The notes below the pieces were generated by a model. It made no database searches, was not told where the DNA came from, and saw only the letters and a list, made by a program, of their open reading frames with translations. From NCBI RefSeq assembly GCF_928381405.1, contig NZ_CAKMSB010000001.1, positions 186,001-250,000 on the forward strand: a stretch of 64,000 nt of DNA. The letters are read 5' to 3'. Origin of the DNA: Rothia nasisuis (GTDB lineage: Bacteria > Actinomycetota > Actinomycetes > Actinomycetales > Micrococcaceae). How positions within the stretch are numbered: the stretch's first letter is position 1; each line of letters opens with the position of its first letter. Below, in pieces: positions 61,704 to 64,000 of the stretch. Made by a program: the position numbers and the translations under genes.

Positions 61704-62846
61704 TTACACACCTTTAATGAAATGTAATCGAAAGGCGATAAGTGCTACACACCCATACAGAACCATGCTAGGGGTACTTGCCAGCAGGGAACCGCCAGCA
61801 TCAGCCAGCCACCCGACAAGAATGGCAGCTGCTCCGGCGACAAAGGAACTCAGAAGAGAGACAATTGAACTAGCACCGGCACGCTGTGAGGCGGCAACAA
61901 CTAACTGAAATTCTGATTGGCAATATACGCTGGTTGCGATGTGGAACAAAACATGAAACCCAAAGCAGAGGACAATAAGGCCAACATTCTCAAATGCAGC
62001 AAATCCAAAAATAGCTAGGATATTAAATGGCACAAGCCAATACAAAATGTTTCGGCTAACCTTCCTATGACCTATGAACTGTCCACCCACGACTCCTGCA
62101 ATTTTCATGACGGCGAACCCTAAAAGTACAGCAGTGAGGCTGGTGTCGCCAAGACGTAGTTGCCAGAGTAAGAAAGGAGCAACAAGCGCTGCGTCTGCAC
62201 AGATTGAAAGCCACGCCCTAGGGTGCCGTGAAATAGCATAAAGACCACCGAGGTATTCTCGAAGAGGCTCCTGAGAGTGTCCGCTAGCATAGTGTTTGCT
62301 GGGGCGGCCAAAGAAAAAGGCAATGCCTGCACCTGCCATGAACAACGCACCTATCGCCCAAATAAATCTTGGATTGTGCGAGAAGCCTATAAGACCTATT
62401 GCTCCACCCAGGAGTGAGGTTGCAGCACCAAGAACTGTGATAGCTCCGATTGCACGGCGGCGCTCGTAATCGCTAACAGTTCCTAAACGGTTCAGTACAT
62501 AGGCGACTGATGTGCCGCTCATGGCTGCTGCTCCTACCCCAGTGAGAAATTCAGCTGAGAAATCTCCAACAAGCCCCAATGCCAAGAAAAATATCACTAA
62601 GCCGAGGAAGCGGAGCGCGTTACCGACTTGAATTGCTACCCAATGAGATTTACGGTCAAATATTATTGCAGATGGAATCTCAGCTAGAGCAACAGAGATA
62701 TTGAATGTTGCGATAAGTGCGCCGATGACTGCCGCAGGATAACCTATGCTATAAAAGTAAAAGTTGTCAAAGGCACTAAATGCACCAATACCAATACCAC
62801 TTAGAGCTAAAAAAACCCAAATTCCTATACCAGTATGTTTAATCAT
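61704..62846 (-). CDS. MFS exporter of the YcaO cluster
   Basis: 380 residues with about 12 helices. AT-rich codon use unlike the glnA side. It starts 2 bases after the YcaO stop, so translation is coupled. IIFDRKSHWVAIQVGNALRFLG contains an MFS loop 2-3 type motif (DRK) and helix boundaries. It is probably the exporter of the peptide product or gives self-resistance, an inference from linkage; the substrate class is not visible in sequence. No similarity to the MHS transporter at 16 kb beyond the fold. Confidence 0.8.
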   Translation of the reverse strand: MIKHTGIGIWVFLALSGIGIGAFSAFDNFYFYSIGYPAAVIGALIATFNISVALAEIPSAIIFDRKSHWVAIQVGNALRFLGLVIFFLALGLVGDFSAEFLTGVGAAAMSGTSVAYVLNRLGTVSDYERRRAIGAITVLGAATSLLGGAIGLIGFSHNPRFIWAIGALFMAGAGIAFFFGRPSKHYASGHSQEPLREYLGGLYAISRHPRAWLSICADAALVAPFLLWQLRLGDTSLTAVLLGFAVMKIAGVVGGQFIGHRKVSRNILYWLVPFNILAIFGFAAFENVGLIVLCFGFHVLFHIATSVYCQSEFQLVVAASQRAGASSIVSLLSSFVAGAAAILVGWLADAGGSLLASTPSMVLYGCVALIAFRLHFIKGV

Positions 62847-62848
62847 TG

Positions 62849-64000
62849 TTACATAAAAAGGGGGCCGGTGTATTTGACGAATCCTTTCGTTGATGTAAAT
62901 TTACTCCAATCATCAAAACGACGAAGTTTTGGGAAGTATACATCATCTAGAGGTAAAATTCTATTTGAAATACATCGCACTACACTATGCCAGCCGCTAT
63001 CGTTTAGAATGGAACGTGCAAAATATATTCCATTCCTAGATGCATGCTCCACTAGTTCCTGCAGTATAGAATCTGGTGTTTCGGCAGAAGAAGGCTCCCA
63101 GAAATTCACATTATCTATTTCTGTATATTCAGAGTCTCCAAACAAACCAGGAAATATTTCCTTAGCTTTACCAGACCACCAGAGAGACCTCATGTCTGTT
63201 TCTGAAGATGTAACTTCGACTCCAGTAGCAATAGATCGCCACATCTGAATAGCCTCGATAATTGACTTATTAATAGACTCTTGCGGGTTGGGAGTGACAC
63301 CCATTCCGCGCGAGCACATATTTACCCCAGGGATATTTGAAAAAATCGTACAATGAGCGATGGGAATTTGCAGTGGATTGGGCACCCAGCGGAGAACTAT
63401 ATCGACATCATATTGATGCCGAATAGAATCCGCTATGGAGCTATGAAAGGGTTGACCTATCGGGATAAGCGACATATTTGTTCTCGTAGCAAACCAAAAA
63501 GCATCTCTTTCAATAAGCTCGAAAATTGCTTGAAGTGTAGCTTCTTCAATAGTGCCTCCAGCAGCAGCTCCTGTCGTCGAACTCGGAGTAGGAGATATAA
63601 TATCATTGTTTGGTGGTGTGTATGGGGCGAAGATAAGCGAGTCTGGAGCATAAATCATATCTCTCCCACCGAGGACTTCTAGGCTACGCACCTCTATTTG
63701 AGAATCATCAGATATCGCGATTGATTTTTTATCGAAATCCAGGGCACCGTACCATTTCTCATTACGGAAATGACGAGCAGCAAAAACCTGTGTTTCACCC
63801 ATCGGTCTTGAGCAAATATAGTATCTTTCGATACCTTCACCAATACAACTAGCTAAAGCCTGTTCAAGAGACGTCCCCTTTCCCCCCACTGGCGCAAAAT
63901 CCGTAATCTTATCAAGAAACATACCTGTGTCGACGGTATAAATCCCCCCAGTGCTATCTATACTTGGATTGAGAAGGACAGATGCAAAACCAAAATATCC
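62849..64000 (-). CDS. YcaO-domain cyclodehydratase/thioamidation-type enzyme (N-terminus beyond window)
   Basis: 383 residues visible. The frame is open to the right edge; the in-frame ATG at 63922 is internal to the conserved fold, so it is not the start. VDTGMFLDKITDFAPVGGKGTSLEQALASCIGEGIERYY carries the ATP-binding Sx3Ex3R pattern, and GGTIEEATLQAIFELIERDAFWF the second acidic set. YcaO enzymes activate backbone amides with ATP to make azolines or other peptide modifications in RiPPs. No PxPxP C-terminus is present. No precursor peptide or dehydrogenase lies in the window; they may be to the right. AT-rich, suggesting transfer. Confidence 0.88.
   Translation of the reverse strand, partial: GYFGFASVLLNPSIDSTGGIYTVDTGMFLDKITDFAPVGGKGTSLEQALASCIGEGIERYYICSRPMGETQVFAARHFRNEKWYGALDFDKKSIAISDDSQIEVRSLEVLGGRDMIYAPDSLIFAPYTPPNNDIISPTPSSTTGAAAGGTIEEATLQAIFELIERDAFWFATRTNMSLIPIGQPFHSSIADSIRHQYDVDIVLRWVPNPLQIPIAHCTIFSNIPGVNMCSRGMGVTPNPQESINKSIIEAIQMWRSIATGVEVTSSETDMRSLWWSGKAKEIFPGLFGDSEYTEIDNVNFWEPSSAETPDSILQELVEHASRNGIYFARSILNDSGWHSVVRCISNRILPLDDVYFPKLRRFDDWSKFTSTKGFVKYTGPLFM

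Overview
The window looks like a chromosome segment of a high-to-mid GC Gram-positive actinobacterium, most likely a member of the Micrococcaceae and probably Rothia-like. The reasons are actinobacteria-specific families (WhiB1, SepH, DUF3710, DUF4193, DUF3093, DUF4191, DUF5998, PdtaS), the gene order around dut, sepH, sigA and lipB-lipA-glnA, and an actinobacterial tmRNA tag (AESKRTDFALAA). The genus is inferred from gene content; no database search was run.

Layout. 1-5 kb: potassium uptake (a KimA-like permease cut by the left edge and two TrkA-type RCK proteins), then OB-fold protein, DUF3710, dut, DUF3093 and DUF4193, an order I recall from the Mycobacterium ceoB-ceoC-dut region. 5-13 kb: division protein SepH, a membrane-anchored low-complexity protein, a phosphodiesterase, DUF5998 and a fused GNAT/acyl-CoA-synthetase protein. 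13-18 kb is accessory: a structured non-coding element (A), small membrane proteins, a PucR-type regulator divergent from an MHS-family transporter, and an AlkD-like repair protein. 18-21.6 kb: ssrA, smpB and prfB, the ribosome rescue and termination set. 21.6-26.4 kb: a Tad/Flp pilus locus. 26.7-31.6 kb: a galactofuranan synthesis and export operon (wzt, wzm, glfT2, glf). 31.9-36 kb: an FHA plus triple-ATPase FtsK/EccC-like protein. 36-43 kb: WhiB1, PdtaS, a CpaE-like ATPase with a CpaB-like SAF protein, an excisionase-type DNA-binding protein, a LysM protein and a DUF6459-like protein. 43-47 kb: principal sigma factor, DUF4192, PAC2. 47-61 kb: pepA, lpd, sucB, a transmembrane pseudokinase, lipB, lipA, DUF4191, a VOC protein, DedA-like and RDD membrane proteins, and glnA. 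61.3-64 kb: a second structured element (B), then an AT-rich block with an MFS exporter and a YcaO cyclodehydratase cut by the right edge.

How parts work together. LipB and LipA make the lipoyl cofactor that SucB carries on its two lipoyl domains and Lpd reoxidises, so the 49-56 kb block is one lipoate and 2-oxoacid dehydrogenase neighbourhood. glnA is preceded by two motifs that fit the actinobacterial GlnR box. SmpB, tmRNA and RF2 are co-located. The Tad motor and pseudopilins are at 22-26 kb, while the only CpaE/CpaB-like pair visible is at 38-40 kb.

Most unusual points: (1) two intergenic elements, at 13538-13979 and 61350-61673, bounded by the same terminal inverted repeat and sharing a hairpin whose stem differs by compensatory pair changes; (2) the AT-rich YcaO-MFS block at the right edge, probably the end of a RiPP cluster; (3) five perfect TTATCCACA DnaA-box 9-mers, all intergenic.
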